From contig JAPFBL010000070.1 in the NCBI GenBank assembly GCA_026182355.1, forward strand, positions 1,165,501 through 1,229,500: 64,000 nucleotides of DNA, read 5' to 3'. Positions 1 to 10,239 of the stretch are shown here, in pieces. Numbering within the stretch: position 1 is the first letter of the stretch; each line of letters begins with the position of its first letter. The position numbers and the translations under genes were made by a program. The DNA is from Hermatobates lingyangjiaoensis (lineage: Eukaryota; Arthropoda; Insecta; Hemiptera; Hermatobatidae). Under the pieces are notes generated by a model. The model was not told where the DNA came from, searched no databases, and saw nothing but the letters and a program-made list of their open reading frames with translations.

Positions 1-17
1 GGTGATATTTGTGGATT
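1..17 (-). pseudogene. atp8: Nuclear mitochondrial copy: atp8 5' end (partial)
   Basis: On the minus strand the codons just after trnD read N/I-P-Q-M-S under the invertebrate mitochondrial code, the usual start of arthropod ATP8 (IPQMSP). Only about six codons lie inside the window, so the mitochondrial insert continues beyond the left edge. The call rests mainly on its position next to trnD. Confidence 0.6.
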
Positions 18-18
18 T

Positions 19-81
19 AAAAGCATTATAAATGAATATTTATAATTTGACAAATTATTGTTTGTTTTAAACTAACTTTTT
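19..81 (-). pseudogene. trnD: Nuclear mitochondrial copy: trnD (GUC)
   Basis: The minus strand shows a tRNA-like segment with an anticodon loop TTTGTCAAA, giving GUC. It sits directly between trnK and atp8, as in pancrustacean mitochondrial genomes. It is about 63 nt long with a weakened acceptor stem, as expected for a decayed nuclear copy that is not expressed. Confidence 0.8.
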
Positions 82-151
82 CATTAAGTGTGTTCGTTAT
101 ATACTACAGTTTGGTTTAAGAGACGATTACTTTAATTTCAGTCACTTAATG
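82..151 (-). pseudogene. trnK: Nuclear mitochondrial copy: trnK (CUU)
   Basis: The minus strand has a 7-bp acceptor stem CATTAAG/CTTAATG and an anticodon loop CTCTTAA that gives CUU, the usual arthropod mitochondrial tRNA-Lys. It follows cox2 immediately and precedes trnD, which is the conserved order cox2-trnK-trnD. It is part of a nuclear insert, not a working organelle gene. Confidence 0.88.
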
Positions 152-576
152 AATAGTTTTTTATTCAATTAATAAAATCATTAGTATTAATAGCTTCTGC
201 AGTAATAGGTATAAAGCTATGGTTTGCCCCGTAAATTTCGGATCATTGTCCGTACATTATTCCTGGCCGATTGTTAAAGATTGATCCTTGATTTAATCGT
301 CCGGGAGTTGCATCAATTTTTACTCCAAGAGATGGAATTGTTCATGAGTGCAAAACATCTGCTGCTGTTACCAAGATCCAAATTTGTGTATTAATTGGTA
401 TTACTTATCGTGTGGTTATCTGTTTCAATTAGACGAAATTCATTTATTTCAAATATCTTTGTAGGTATTATATATGATTCAAATTCAATATTTTTAAAAT
501 CTGAATATTAATATCTTCAATATCATTGTTGTCCCTTTTTTTAATTGTTATTATTGATTTTTGATTTCATCTTGCA
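152..576 (-). pseudogene. cox2: Nuclear mitochondrial copy: cox2 3' half
   Basis: The minus strand, read with TGA as Trp and ATA as Met, encodes the C-terminal half of cytochrome c oxidase subunit [20 protein letters not shown], then [18 protein letters not shown] and the CuA-region stretch MYGQWSEIYGANHSFMPI. The two CuA cysteines (normally Q-C-S-E-I-C) read as Trp and Tyr here, and there is a frameshift upstream of VTAADV, so the copy cannot be functional. It ends at trnK. The 5' half lies beyond a foreign insertion of about 240 bp. Confidence 0.93.
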
Positions 577-812
577 AGACGTCTTGCTTAGGGTATGTGG
601 GGTTGGTGGTCCCAACCCACTAAAAAACCACATCCAGTTTGCTGGCAATACCGCACACAGAATTCGTTTTCACATTACTTTATGCAGGTGCCTCAGTCCT
701 CCTGGATAGGATTCACCTCCTCGTCTTCATTCGTTCACCTATAAATTATCTTTGTCCTTGCCTCACGCTTTCATTCTTCTGATGACGGAGAACCGTCTCT
801 ACAAAGCTTACA
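577..812 (-). mobile_element. Insertion splitting the cox2 copy; possible R1-like LINE 3' tail
   Basis: This block is GC-richer than its surroundings and has no mitochondrial similarity. It separates the N-terminal and C-terminal coding parts of the cox2 copy. On the minus strand a run of charged codons with ERMKTRR is followed by stops and then a segment with GTGGGTTGGGACCACC and CCCACATACCC, which resembles 3' untranslated tails of R1-group LINEs. I could not find a clear target-site duplication or poly(A), so the class is tentative. The alternative is filler DNA captured when the mitochondrial fragments joined. Confidence 0.4.
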
Positions 813-963
813 ACTTTTGACCAATTTTCTTCACTAATATTGATCATCCTACAATTGCTGTAATTATTATTAGGATGATTATTGTGTTCTCATGGAAGTA
901 TACTAATTGTTCTATTAAAGGTGAATTTGCGCCTTGAAAATTATTTTTTGATCATTTTCTGAT
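813..963 (-). pseudogene. cox2: Nuclear mitochondrial copy: cox2 5' part
   Basis: The minus strand reads WSKNNFQGANSPLMEQLVYFHENTMM and then MMITAIVGWSML under the mitochondrial code, the N-terminus and first membrane helix of COX2. It begins directly after trnL(UUR). The second helix and the following region up to the LLDE motif are missing, replaced by the adjoining insertion. Confidence 0.9.
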
Positions 964-964
964 T

Positions 965-1028
965 TCTAATAAATGATTTTCCTTTATATATAAATCTTAC
1001 ATTTATTTCACTAGTCTGCCATATTAGA
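965..1028 (-). pseudogene. trnL2: Nuclear mitochondrial copy: trnL (UUR)
   Basis: A perfect 7-bp acceptor stem TCTAATA/TATTAGA, the typical D-arm start TGGCAGA and a seven-base anticodon loop TGTAAGA (anticodon UAA) identify tRNA-Leu(UUR). It sits exactly between cox1 and cox2. This placement is characteristic of insects and crustaceans; in chelicerates and myriapods cox1 and cox2 are normally adjacent. It is therefore the best taxonomic marker in the window. Confidence 0.88.
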
Positions 1029-1230
1029 ATTTATTTGTTATAGGTAATTCGTCGAATGAATGTTCTGCCAGTGGATATTTTTGTAACCACTAAATTCAAG
1101 AAATTATTATTTCTGAAAAAATTATTTTGTGTTGTCCTATTATACATTCTCATATAACAAAAATAAATATTATTGTTCCCATAATTGAGATTGTTGATCC
1201 AATTGTTGAAATAATATATCGTGATGTGTA
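1029..1230 (-). pseudogene. cox1: Nuclear mitochondrial copy: cox1 3' end
   Basis: With TGA as Trp and ATA as Met the minus strand reads IISTIGSTISIMGTMMFIFVMWECMM, then ISSIEWLQKYPLAEHSFDELP-like sequence, the C-terminus of COX1. One internal TAG marks decay. The cox1 similarity ends at a palindromic junction near 1231, where the same segment turns around. Confidence 0.92.
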
Positions 1231-1231
1231 C

Positions 1232-1318
1232 GTACATCATGATATATTATTTCAACAATAGAATCAATAGTTTCAATTATGGGAACAATAATATTTATTT
1301 TATTATATGAGAAAGTAT
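1232..1318 (+). pseudogene. cox1: Inverted second copy of cox1 3' segment
   Basis: This stretch repeats the neighbouring cox1 segment on the opposite strand, with a few substitutions and a one-base deletion. The two arms (about 85 bp each) meet at a GTACGTAC-type centre. It is best explained by a fold-back or inverted joining when the mitochondrial fragments were inserted. Confidence 0.85.
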
Positions 1319-1409
1319 AGTATCACATTTTTATCTATATAATAATTCTAATAGATATTTCTTTCTTTTTATAAATTTGGATTTTAATTTTTATATTCAT
1401 CTTGAATTA

Positions 1410-1690
1410 ATTTTGGCCTTTTTTAATTAAAATGCCAATGTTTTTTTTCATTTTTGACTTCCTAAAGCTCATGTTGAGGCGCCTATTTCCGGTTCAATGA
1501 TTTTGGCTGGTGTTTTGTTGAAATTAGGTGGTTATGGTTTAATCCGAATTATATTTTTAATATAGAGGCTTTGCCTATATTACAATAATTATTTTAAGAT
1601 TATTTGGTATATTAATGATTGGGTTTTTATGTCTTTTTCAAATTGATATTAAATCTTTAATTTTAATATCAGTTAGCTTGTTAAATAGTT
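1410..1690 (+). pseudogene. nad4: Nuclear mitochondrial copy: nad4 internal fragment
   Basis: The plus strand encodes FLIKMPMF, then [33 protein letters not shown], the most conserved core of NADH dehydrogenase subunit 4 (proton-translocating membrane helices), and continues through IGFLCLFQIDIKSLILISVS. A T-run length change shifts the frame between MPMF and HFW, and TAG codons follow. nad4 normally lies several kilobases from cox1 on the opposite strand, so the insert is a join of distant mitochondrial pieces. Confidence 0.93.
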
Positions 1691-1699
1691 TAATAGTTA

Positions 1700-2250
1700 A
1701 CTTGAGTTTCTAGACTAGTCAGTATATTGACGATGGTATTGTAATATAACACTGTTTCATAAAAAAAAACTGTGAAATAAAATATTAATTTTAAGTTTTC
1801 AAATTTTGGAATTTCCTCTAGAATTAAATTATGAAAATGAATAAATGAATTTCTGGAGCTCATAAAACAAGAAATTTGATATTTTTTATTTTCAACCAAG
1901 AGATAGTGGTGAATTTCAGTTTTCTATTTATTTTTTAGATATCTGAATTTTTTCATCACAGTGATGTCAGAATCATGAAAAACAGTAAACACAAATAAAA
2001 AAATCTGGAGTGGCCTACACTCAACTTTACTATAAGTAAACTTCTTGGGTATATAATATATAACGTCTCATTTAAGCATAATGTAAACATCTAAATGGGA
2101 ATTAGTAATAATACTAACCTCAGTGGAACTAACCCATTAACTATATCTAAATGGGAGATGTTTATTAGTCTTTCATTACTGAGGTAGTACAGATAGTGAT
2201 TGAAGGACATATCAATACATAAACTTATTTTTGTACATCACAAAGCTAAT
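1700..2250. other. Unassigned AT-rich DNA
   Basis: No coding signal, RNA gene or known repeat was recognised. Short frames here are stop-free by chance in AT-rich sequence. Confidence 0.5.
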
Positions 2251-2254
2251 GCAA

Positions 2255-3260
2255 ATAATTTCAGTAGTATAAATACAGCAGTTATAACGTTTTTGAAAAG
2301 CCAAAGTGAAAATTTCTTGACACGAAATATTCAGCCAGTGGATTTCTTACATCGTTTACTTGACCTCTCTTCATTAAATATTTAAGTGAAATTTCCAAAT
2401 TTAAAACAGGAAAATACTCTTATTTTCTCTGAAAAACATCATAAACATCCAAGGAAAAATTGTTGTTTTAAGATAATTTATAATTAAGGATATACGATAA
2501 TTACATTTATTAATCTTCAAACGAAAGATTTCAATTTTGAATTATCTTTCACATTTTCGGTCTTTTATAGAATTATTACACTGGGAATTTTATGGCTTCC
2601 TAGTGTTTAATAAAATCGTTTCCTTCCCCTTTATCAAAAATCATATATACCAATTTTTCCGAGTGAGTATTATCTTTTTCCTGCCTGCTGTACTTTGTTA
2701 TAAGCTTGCTATGAATGTATATTGAGAAAAAATATATTAGTAATTAGACAGCTTACATACTCAAATCAAAGTCAAAGCCAGCTATTCAGTATAATTTAAA
2801 ACTTTTATATTTGGGAGCTTCTAATTGTGGAAAATAATAAATATGAACAATTAGACTAGAATAGTGAAAAAACTGGATATTTATCAACAAACCTAAGTCC
2901 TCTTTCTTGAGAAAAGAGTCCATTCGTCACTTTCAATTTCATGGAAAGGTACTACAATTTACAATGATAGTGTAATTGAAACTGATATTAATTTTTGCTC
3001 AAGAGTCTTTATTTTTTAAATATAAAGATTTATTAAAGCATTTTATGAGCCAAATTCATCATGCCATGGATGACAAAGGAAATTTATTTATGTTTATTGC
3101 CGGTGATTTTTTTTACATGTAAAGGCATTATTCCTCTATACCTCGTATAAGTCAATAAATTATTTAAAATTTTATCTCAGTGGATTCGCTCAAAAAATTT
3201 CTATAAAAAAAAATTTACTATGTATATTTGTAAAAAAATATCAAAAATTCTACAAGTATA
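2255..3260. repeat. Dispersed repeat R-I, copy 1
   Basis: About 1 kb matches, with many substitutions and indels, the segment near 22,260-23,315. Shared landmarks in the same order include ACAGCAGTWATAACRTT, GAAAAGCCAAA, TTGACCTC/CTGACCTC, the TATAAGYTTGCTAT stretch and GAATAGTGAAAAAACTG. No protein similarity was recognised in either copy. It is probably an old transposon or segmental duplicate of unknown class. Confidence 0.75.
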
Positions 3261-3490
3261 GCAGGTGATCACTTAGTCTAACAAAATGAGATGGGATATG
3301 AATGGAGTGTCAGATGCATTAATTGTACACCAAAATACATATAACTCCAGTATACCATTTGTATGATTTATTGGATCAATATACTTAATTCTAACGTAGT
3401 GCAATCAGTTATTATGTAGTATTTACTCATTGTAGGATAAAAAGCTAATGAAATGGTCTCCACATATAAAAATTTAATTTTATAAACAAG

Positions 3491-3520
3491 TCGTTTCGAG
3501 AACGTAGTGTTCTTCTTCAG
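3491..3520 (-). ncRNA. Hammerhead ribozyme, PLE family D (left arm)
   Basis: The minus strand reads CUGAAGA, then a stem II AGAAC/GUUCU with loop ACUAC, then a C and GAAA. The catalytic bases of both core strands are present, but stem III has decayed from ACGCGU to ACGACU and stem I is poor. Probably inactive. Confidence 0.7.
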
Positions 3521-3802
3521 TTATTAACTAAAAAATACAATGTCATCAATGTCAGTAAGTTATCTTTAGTTTAAAGTAAATATAGTACAAAGTAAAAATA
3601 AAATAAAATAAAATAAGGAAGATAATACGAACATAAGGGTGGGAATAGGATAGAAGTGGACTTCCATCCTATTCCATCAGTTGTACCACAGATAGAACTG
3701 ATGTTCGTATGCTTTCCTTATTTTATTTTTTTTTTATTTTGTATTATATTTACTTTGTACTATATATAACTCATTGATGACATTGTATTTTTTAGTTAAT
3801 GA

Positions 3803-3830
3803 CTGAAGAAGAACACCCGTGCTTGAAGAT
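3803..3830 (+). ncRNA. Degenerate hammerhead, PLE family D (right arm)
   Basis: The first core strand CUGAAGA is intact, followed by GAACACCCGUGCUUGAAG, in which stem II and the second core strand (GAAA to GAAG) are mutated. It is the mirror partner of the left-arm ribozyme. Confidence 0.6.
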
Positions 3831-3899
3831 TAAATTTTTATATGGGGAGACCATTTCAATAGCTTTTTACCCTACAATCAATATATTTATTGCTTAGAT

Positions 3900-5170
3900 A
3901 TATTTTTCCCTTCGTAAAGTATATATATATCTTCTTTTAAATGCTCATTTTTGTATAACGCATGATGATCATGAATAAAATGTTCTTAGAATTTTAAAAA
4001 ATTTATGAAAAATGTTTGAAAAATCTATGAATCTTAATATCCTCTGAATACATTTCTTGTGTCATTCTGCAAGTACATGGGTGGATATCAATGAAGGGTA
4101 ATTCTAATACTTCATAAAATGAACCATTCAACAATTCATAACAACATAATAATACCATAATTGGTTTAATTTGAACAAAATATTATGAACTTTTAATATT
4201 GGTCTAGAGAATGTTACACTAGAAATGATAACTATTAAGTTTCATCTGCAGTATCTTGTCAGATTGTTCTGAAACAATGAATTCACTTTTATAATATCTG
4301 ATTTAATAGATAACTACATTAAAATATCTATAACCGTTAAATTGTTTGTACAGAGTTTTATAATCATTTTTTACAAGGTTAGTTAAAACTTATTTTTAAT
4401 ATCACATTAAAAATTATCCAAAATAAAATTGACTGTCAGCAAGTTTTTAATTTATTTTGAATGTAATTAAATTCTCTTATCAAAGTTTTTTAGTATAAAG
4501 TTTTTTAGTACAATTTATAAAAAGTGATATTTTTGGTTATTTCGTTATAAGTTATTTCACATTTAAATGTCATATCCAATTAGAAGTATAAATTAAACTT
4601 TAAGCATATTTAAGTGCAAATGATATCTATTTTTTCATTAGAATAATTTTATTTTTATGAGTGTATTTCATTACATTAATAGCACAGTAATTTGAAAATA
4701 TAGTGCGAATTGTTACCAATATTTTAGTAGTTGGTTTATATTAAATTAATTATCACTAAATGTTTAGATTGAGAGTAACTTTTATAAAGAAAATATCATT
4801 TAAGGAGAATTTGAAGAGTAAAATTCTAAGGAGTTTTATTATTTTAGAAACAAGTTTGCTTCTTTTTTTTTAAGTTTTCTCGTTAAAAAAGTGCTGACTT
4901 GTTTTGCTTGCCAATCTTATCCTTCAGCTTCTCTTCAAATTACTCTATCAAACAAGGGGATGAGGGAGATCAATTTACTTTTGAAAATCCATCTAATACT
5001 TGGTACAAAGTAGATTAATTAAACTCATTAATATTTTATATTTATAATTTCTGAATGAACTATTGTCTCATCAAATGACCCACAACATGTCAGTTGTTGA
5101 TATGTTGGGGAGGATATCTATATAAATAAAATAATGATTTTATTATTATTATTAGTACATTGCTTAGAAC
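3900..5170. other. Unassigned AT-rich DNA
   Basis: No gene, RNA or repeat unit was recognised. The stretch is simple AT-rich sequence with short homopolymers. Confidence 0.5.
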
Positions 5171-5249
5171 TGACTCATTTCAAGTTTTCTTTACGTTTCA
5201 TACATTGAAGAAACGGAATCCACCGTTAGAATAATTTCTATCGGTTTGT

Positions 5250-5590
5250 TGGTTTGTCTGCAAAATTTTGTCACAAATGCTCAGCCACCATAAGATATCA
5301 AGCTGAAACTTTTACAGCAGATTTGTGCATGTCTATCATAAAATATAGGCACTGAATTAATTCGAAATTCAACGTAGAAGTGAAGTTATAGATGTTTAAA
5401 GCAAAAAAGTTTGTAACAAATAAACTCAGCCACCATGAGACATACGAAGCTAAAACTTTGACACTAAATTTGTGTATGCCTAACTTAAACTATAGGCAGT
5501 GCAGTGCAGAAGCAAAGTTATGGGGCTTTAAGCTGTATTTTGCTAACTTCACAGACGTGTTTATTTTGAAAATACACAGGTGCAGCAAGT
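5250..5590 (+). repeat. Two-copy tandem duplication of about 130 bp
   Basis: Two adjacent segments share, in the same order, ACAAAT.CTCAGCCACCAT, GA.AT.AAGCTRAAACTTT, RATTTGTG.ATG, CTATAGGCA.TG and GAAG..AAGTTATAG/GG. They look like repeated modules of an older element rather than coding exons, because the frame is not kept between copies. Confidence 0.65.
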
Positions 5591-5949
5591 AGGTATTGTT
5601 AGTTGATTTTAATTTCATTTGAGCATATGAATATATTGCATATTTGACATCATTGAAAAGGTATTTCCCAGAGTTAAGTATCTGCTATCTATTAAAAATA
5701 AAAATACTGTGAACGAGCAATGCTCAAGCCTTACTAATGAACAGACAGGAAAAATCAACAAACAAGTTATTACACTGTATCAAGCCGAAGATAGAACTTA
5801 AAAGTCAGTAAAGAGAGTGATTAGTAATGAGGAAGTAGTTAATTATCCAACTGAATTTCTTGACTCCGTGACTGCTCCTTGACTGCCTGCTCATGAGTAA
5901 AAACTTCAAATAGCAGCACCATCATGCTGCGATTTAGTATCAGTAACAA

Positions 5950-6290
5950 ATTTGTTGTTACGAAACTTGAGTGCTCCGGGAAATGTGCAACGGGACAAGA
6001 CTCTCAGTTTGTGCTCTGCACAGATATGCCACAGATGCGGACATCATGACTGGGTGTGGAATGGGGACTGTGTGTATACCACCCATACCATTGATTCTGA
6101 GCCACTATTTGTTTCCGTTGAAACGATTGCAAAGTCCCAGTTATCTAACGCAGGAATTCAAGTTAGCGAGACCAAGTTTTTCTCGCATGGTCAACTGTAG
6201 TTTACTTGCTCAAGAGTCAGAGGTTACAACTGTTTGTTCTTCCATGAACCTGAAGGACAGACAGCTAATGTAATGTACAAACAGGCATTT
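5950..6290 (+). other. Less AT-rich island with an exon-like cysteine pattern
   Basis: This block has higher GC than its flanks. One plus frame reads ECSGKCATGQDSQFVLC, which resembles the cysteine spacing of thrombospondin-type repeats; neighbouring frames hold other open stretches and the frame then breaks. I could not identify a gene or splice sites. It may be an exon relic or part of an unknown repeat. Confidence 0.25.
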
Positions 6291-6712
6291 GCTTAACAGT
6301 GTACTAATAATGGTATTTTCTACTATTCTATAATTTCTAATGGCATTTTGGAATAATAAGGACAATAGAATTTTTGATTCCGCCTAAAACGGGTACGTTT
6401 GCTAGTTTAAGATATAATGACTAATCATCCCAATACTGTAAAAACCTTGTAACACATTAGATATTAAATTATTACAATATATTAATGTAATATATATAAA
6501 TTACTGGAATAATACATACCATGAATCAGTTAGTTTTGTATACGTATGAAATAATAAACTTGATATGTACATAAATACGAGATTGGAAGTATAGAAAACC
6601 AAAACAAAGAGGCTTTTAAAAGTGGAGAAATATATATATATACATATAGATATATATATTTTTTTTTTGGGATTTATGGAGGGTTTTTTTCTAATATTCA
6701 GAAAAGTTCGTT

Positions 6713-6750
6713 GCCAACGTTTCGATAAATATTTATATCATCTTCAGGGC
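6713..6750 (-). ncRNA. Hammerhead ribozyme, single PLE-type copy
   Basis: The minus strand folds as stem I GCC/GGC, core CUGAAGA, one extra U, stem II GAUA/UAUC, core GAAA, a self-complementary stem III ACGU and cleavage-site base U before GGC. All catalytic bases are conserved, making this one of the better preserved examples. It lies next to a TA-rich tract and no inverted partner was found nearby. Confidence 0.8.
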
Positions 6751-6759
6751 TAAAAACAT

Positions 6760-7200
6760 TGTAACATTTAGCACACTTATTTCAACAAAACTGATCTATT
6801 GTTTGCTATTATGTACATGGTCAACAGAAATTGAAAAATTACAATGGTAAAACTATAGATTTTTATATTTAAGTTTGTTTTAATAATGTTTAGAAAATAC
6901 AAAGATATAAATTTGTTTACCTGGGAAGTATGTTTACAGTTGTTTGTTATGTTTTTTTCCTTTTCATTTGTATTGTGTCCTTATACTGGGGTCACTGAAT
7001 GGAAAAGTTACTCAGGCTACAAAACAGAGCAAGTGAGGTTGCATTTTTTCATTGTTATCCGTTTTTAAAGTTCCAATGTTTACTTGTTTTATAAGTTTGG
7101 CAATTTTAGTGTGTTGTCCCTATGATCGTCTGTTAGATTGTGAAAAGATGTTTGTGTATATTTGACTAAATTTTTCAATGTCTGTTCTTGCGTTGCGTTT
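6760..7200. other. Unassigned DNA
   Basis: No gene or repeat was assigned. A 60-codon plus frame encodes a hydrophobic stretch without recognisable similarity. Confidence 0.45.
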
Positions 7201-7214
7201 ATATTTGTATATAA

Positions 7215-7990
7215 ATATTGATAAAAGTATTGACCATGGAATAGAAACAAACAAAAGTTTATCGGGACTCGGTTAGTTCTTCAGGTTAAAATTAAACTCT
7301 CATTTCAAACGTTTCGGTTTTTTATTTAAAACCTTTTTCATAGGCCTACAAAACAGCGGGAATATAAGAAATCATTCAATCATTCAAAAATGAAACAGAC
7401 ATAAAAGTGAAATTAGTTACAATTAAGAAATTACAATAGAATTTTTGACAATAGGTTAGTGAGAAAACTTACAGATGAATAAATTTTGAACCAGAAAAAC
7501 TAAGTATTACATTACAAATTATTTTACAATGAAATGAAATGAAGTCTCTGGATTTCAACAACAACTGCATTTTGAATGAACACGTGTTTTATGAATGTTA
7601 TTTGTTTATAAATGTTTATGAATGAACATACTTGTTTATTTCAGTTCAGTGACACGTGTTCATTCAAACTCCAGTTATTGTTGAAATCCACTGACTATTT
7701 TTCTTTGTAAAATAATTTGTAATGTAATACTTAGTTTTTCTGTTTCAAAATTTATACTTCTGTAAATTTTTTTACTAACCTATTGTCAAAATTTCTATTG
7801 TAATTTCTTAATTTTAACTAATTGCACTTTTATGTATGTTTGATTTTTGAATGATTGAATTATTTCTTATATTTCCACTGTTTTGTAGGCCTATAAAAAA
7901 GGTTTTAAATAAAAACCGAAACGTTGGCAATAAGAGTTTAATTTAAACCTGAAGTACTGACCGAGTCCCGATAAACTTTAGTTTTGTTTT
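7215..7990. mobile_element. PLE family C inverted pair (long arms)
   Basis: Two arms of about 370 bp are reverse complements with moderate divergence and meet near 7615. Outer ends carry AAGTTTATCGGGACTCGG and its complement; further in come GGTTTTAAATAAAAACCG and the hammerhead-like segment. The stem GGUUUU/AAAACC followed by GAAACGUU matches the second half of a hammerhead, but the first core strand reads CUAUGA, lacking G5. Diverged copies lie near 27.7-28.0 and 53.7-53.9 kb. Confidence 0.75.
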
Positions 7991-8002
7991 ATATGTATAT
8001 AT

Positions 8003-8215
8003 ATCAATGATCAAACCACAATAAGAAATGGGAAAACAAGACTAAGATCTTTCAACCGTAACAATCGGTCTTCGTCAGAGTCAAAAACCCAACTGAAACA
8101 CTAGATGGAGAGAACATCTGGTGAGGGGTTGAGAAGAGTGGGAGGGAAGAGTGGTATTTTAAAAGGGTGAAAGCGCAGGAAAGGACTAATGTCCAGAAAG
8201 GGATGTTAATGAATC
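8003..8215 (-). mobile_element. PLE family A 3' tail fragment
   Basis: This minus-strand fragment holds the family A terminal sequence (TTATTGTGGTTTGATCA at its outer end), a hammerhead and about 120 bp of 3' untranslated sequence matching the segment after the endonuclease frame in the 26-27.6 kb palindrome. It abuts the family C pair and a short TA tract. The coding part is absent. Confidence 0.8.
8040..8082 (-). ncRNA. Hammerhead ribozyme, PLE family A
   Basis: Stem I GACU/AGUC, core CUGACGA, extra A, stem II GACCG/CGGUU, core GAAA, palindromic stem III AGAUCU and site base U are all visible. One loop base differs from the other copies. Core bases are intact. Confidence 0.85.
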
Positions 8216-8344
8216 AGTCTTCGTTTAGCTTTGGAGTAGGTTACATCTTTCTACTTGATGACATAGTTCAAATATTGTTGTAAGTTTTTGTAACCTCTTT
8301 TATGTGATTTTTTTGTCTGTAAATTAAATTACATATATACACTA

Positions 8345-8432
8345 GAACAGGAATCAACGACTAAACCGCAGTAAGAAGTCAGTAAGATCTTAGTCATTTT
8401 TCCCATTTCTTCCTGTAGTTTAGACACTGATT
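8345..8432. mobile_element. Degenerate mini inverted pair of PLE family A ends
   Basis: A short minus-strand stub (GACTAAACCGCAGTAAGAA) is followed by a plus-strand stub containing AGATCTTAGTC and the TTTCTTCCTGTAGTTTAGAC end. The ribozyme core has been lost between them. Confidence 0.6.
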
Positions 8433-8639
8433 TTTATTTCGGGTGTTTATTGTTATATAAAATAAGATATATCCGAGACAGGGCTGTGCAGTCAGACCTC
8501 TTAGAGTCAACTCCTACTCCTCTATTTTTTAACTCCGACTCCAGCTTCGATATTATTAAAAAACAAATGACAATTAGGTGATAATAATTAGTGCTTTGTA
8601 TTAATAATGATAACAATAATTAGCAATTTCTAAAAAAAA

Positions 8640-9814
8640 ATCGCGAATTTCATTTACCGATATTTCATTTACTCGATATTTATTATTGCAAAGAGCAATA
8701 AAACTAGAATAACGGAATATTCAGCCTGGACTAATGGATCACCTACTAGATTTATTTACATTGACTTTAGAAATGGGCCTCGTAGTGTAGATGAGCCCTA
8801 TTGTTTCGGATCAATTATGGATGACGGGAAAGTCACTTTTTTTTGCCAGAAACCTGTTTTCAGACATGATTTTTTTCTCCTTAACTGCTCATTCTAGAGT
8901 TTTGAAAATTTGGAATTAGCTTTGAGGTTACAAATGTAATAAACGAAAAATATAATAAGATTTTTAAAACAACGGAAAATATATTTTTTTTCAATAAAAT
9001 ATAAAAATTTTGACTTGTAATTCAATCTTAAAGCTTGTGAGAGCGCTGCAAGCCATATTGTTCGACGGATCAAAATGAAACTATACCTAAAATTAGAACA
9101 TTATGCGGAGGATGAGATGAGATAATTTTTTTTCAAAATTACATTCTTCAAAGGGGCGTTACAGTACAATTTCAGTTTTCAAGTTATGTTTTTTTGACGC
9201 TAAACAGCTCGTTAAAAACCATGAAATATGGACCAAAAAATTGCCATTTTTGAAAAAAATCATGAAATTTCGAGTATGGCAAAGAACAATAACGCTAAAA
9301 ACTGAATATTAATCCTTGACTAATGGTTTACTTGCTATACTTGTATTTGTTTTACATTTATTTACATTATATACATTGACTTACATTGAGTGAATCCAAT
9401 CAAATAAAATTGATAGAGAGTTTAATTAGATTAATAAAAATGTTAGAGGTTTTATGAAAAATTTTTAAATAGTTTAATAACTTAAAATGAGACGTCAAAG
9501 ATTAAAATTCTTACGTGTAAAAAATCAAACCCCAGTCAAACATAATTCCTGATGATTTCCATGGGAAAAATTATTTTAAGATAAGTATTTATCGATCATC
9601 CCCTTAATAACTGTTATTTTTGAGCATGCTTTCATTTTGTTCCATCAAACTTAAGAACAGTAAAATCAGAAAATATTTGGAAATCATTCTGCACATCCAC
9701 ACTATAGGAGCCATTTTTGGGTAAAGCATGAATTTGATTCATATAATGGTCTAACTTGTAGTGTCCTCAAAATTTTTCAAATAAAAAAAAAGAGAAAATC
9801 ACTCAAACATTTTC

Positions 9815-9879
<65 letters not shown>

Positions 9880-9990
9880 GAAACAGACACATGAAAAGGC
9901 AATAAGGCTATAAAAAATGAAAATTTTACTTGAGATAACGGATTTACCTGCTTCATTTATTTATATTGTCTTAAATAATTTTTTTTTAGC
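8640..9990. repeat. Dispersed repeat R-II, multi-module copy 1
   Basis: A module occurs more than once here and again at 57.7-58.8 kb: GGCAAAGAGCAATAA, CTGAATATTAATCCTGGACTAA, TTTACATTGACTTA, GACGGATCAAAATGAAACTA, GGGGCGTTACAGTAC and CGCTAAACRGCTCGTTAAAAA follow in a fixed order. Internal repetition gives a nested tandem look. No coding capacity was recognised. Confidence 0.75.
9818..9876. repeat. (CT)n microsatellite
   Basis: An uninterrupted CT dinucleotide tract of about 59 bp lies inside the R-II repeat region. Confidence 0.98.
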
Positions 9991-10239
9991 ATTCTATTTA
10001 ACAAATTTCTTGTTTATGGTTTAATAGAAAAATTCAAAGTAAAGATGTTTAATGGTTTGATTTGATATTTATGAACAATAACATACTTATATGTATAAAC
10101 AAACACTAAACAAACCATAAATTTAGTTATGTTCTTTAAGGTGAAAGAGGGTTGGTAAGTGAGAATGTATCTGTTAGATTACAAGTCACACCTTTAACAC
10201 ATCTAATTAAAGGGCATGCATTCTGATTGTGTCTTTAAA

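Larger units (their letters stand above)
3395..3885. mobile_element. PLE family D inverted pair
   Basis: A left arm on the minus strand and a right arm on the plus strand share the segments around TGGTCTCCACATAT, a hammerhead core and ACAATGTCATCAATG. Reading outward on the left (minus), a hammerhead is followed by a short leader and an ATG (3428-3430) opening MSKYYIITDCTTLE. The same peptide start occurs at three other family D loci in this window. The right arm stops near where the ATG would be. A tandem AAAATAAAATA stretch lies in the centre. Confidence 0.75.

Noticed and set aside
781..830. CTGATGA followed by a CGG/CCG stem in the insertion inside cox2
   Set aside because: The second core strand does not follow the stem (UCUCUAC instead of GAAA), so it was not called a hammerhead.
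1..1690. Functional mitochondrial genes
   Set aside because: Frameshifts, stop codons, lost CuA cysteines, missing segments and an inverted cox1 piece show a nuclear copy; the rest of the window is nuclear repeat DNA.
1690..1899. Open frames of 60-80 codons scattered through AT-rich DNA (for example 1690-1899, 21838-22083, 34317-34508, 59498-59755)
   Set aside because: They encode low-complexity Phe/Ile/Asn/Lys-rich peptides without motifs, conservation or context, as expected by chance.
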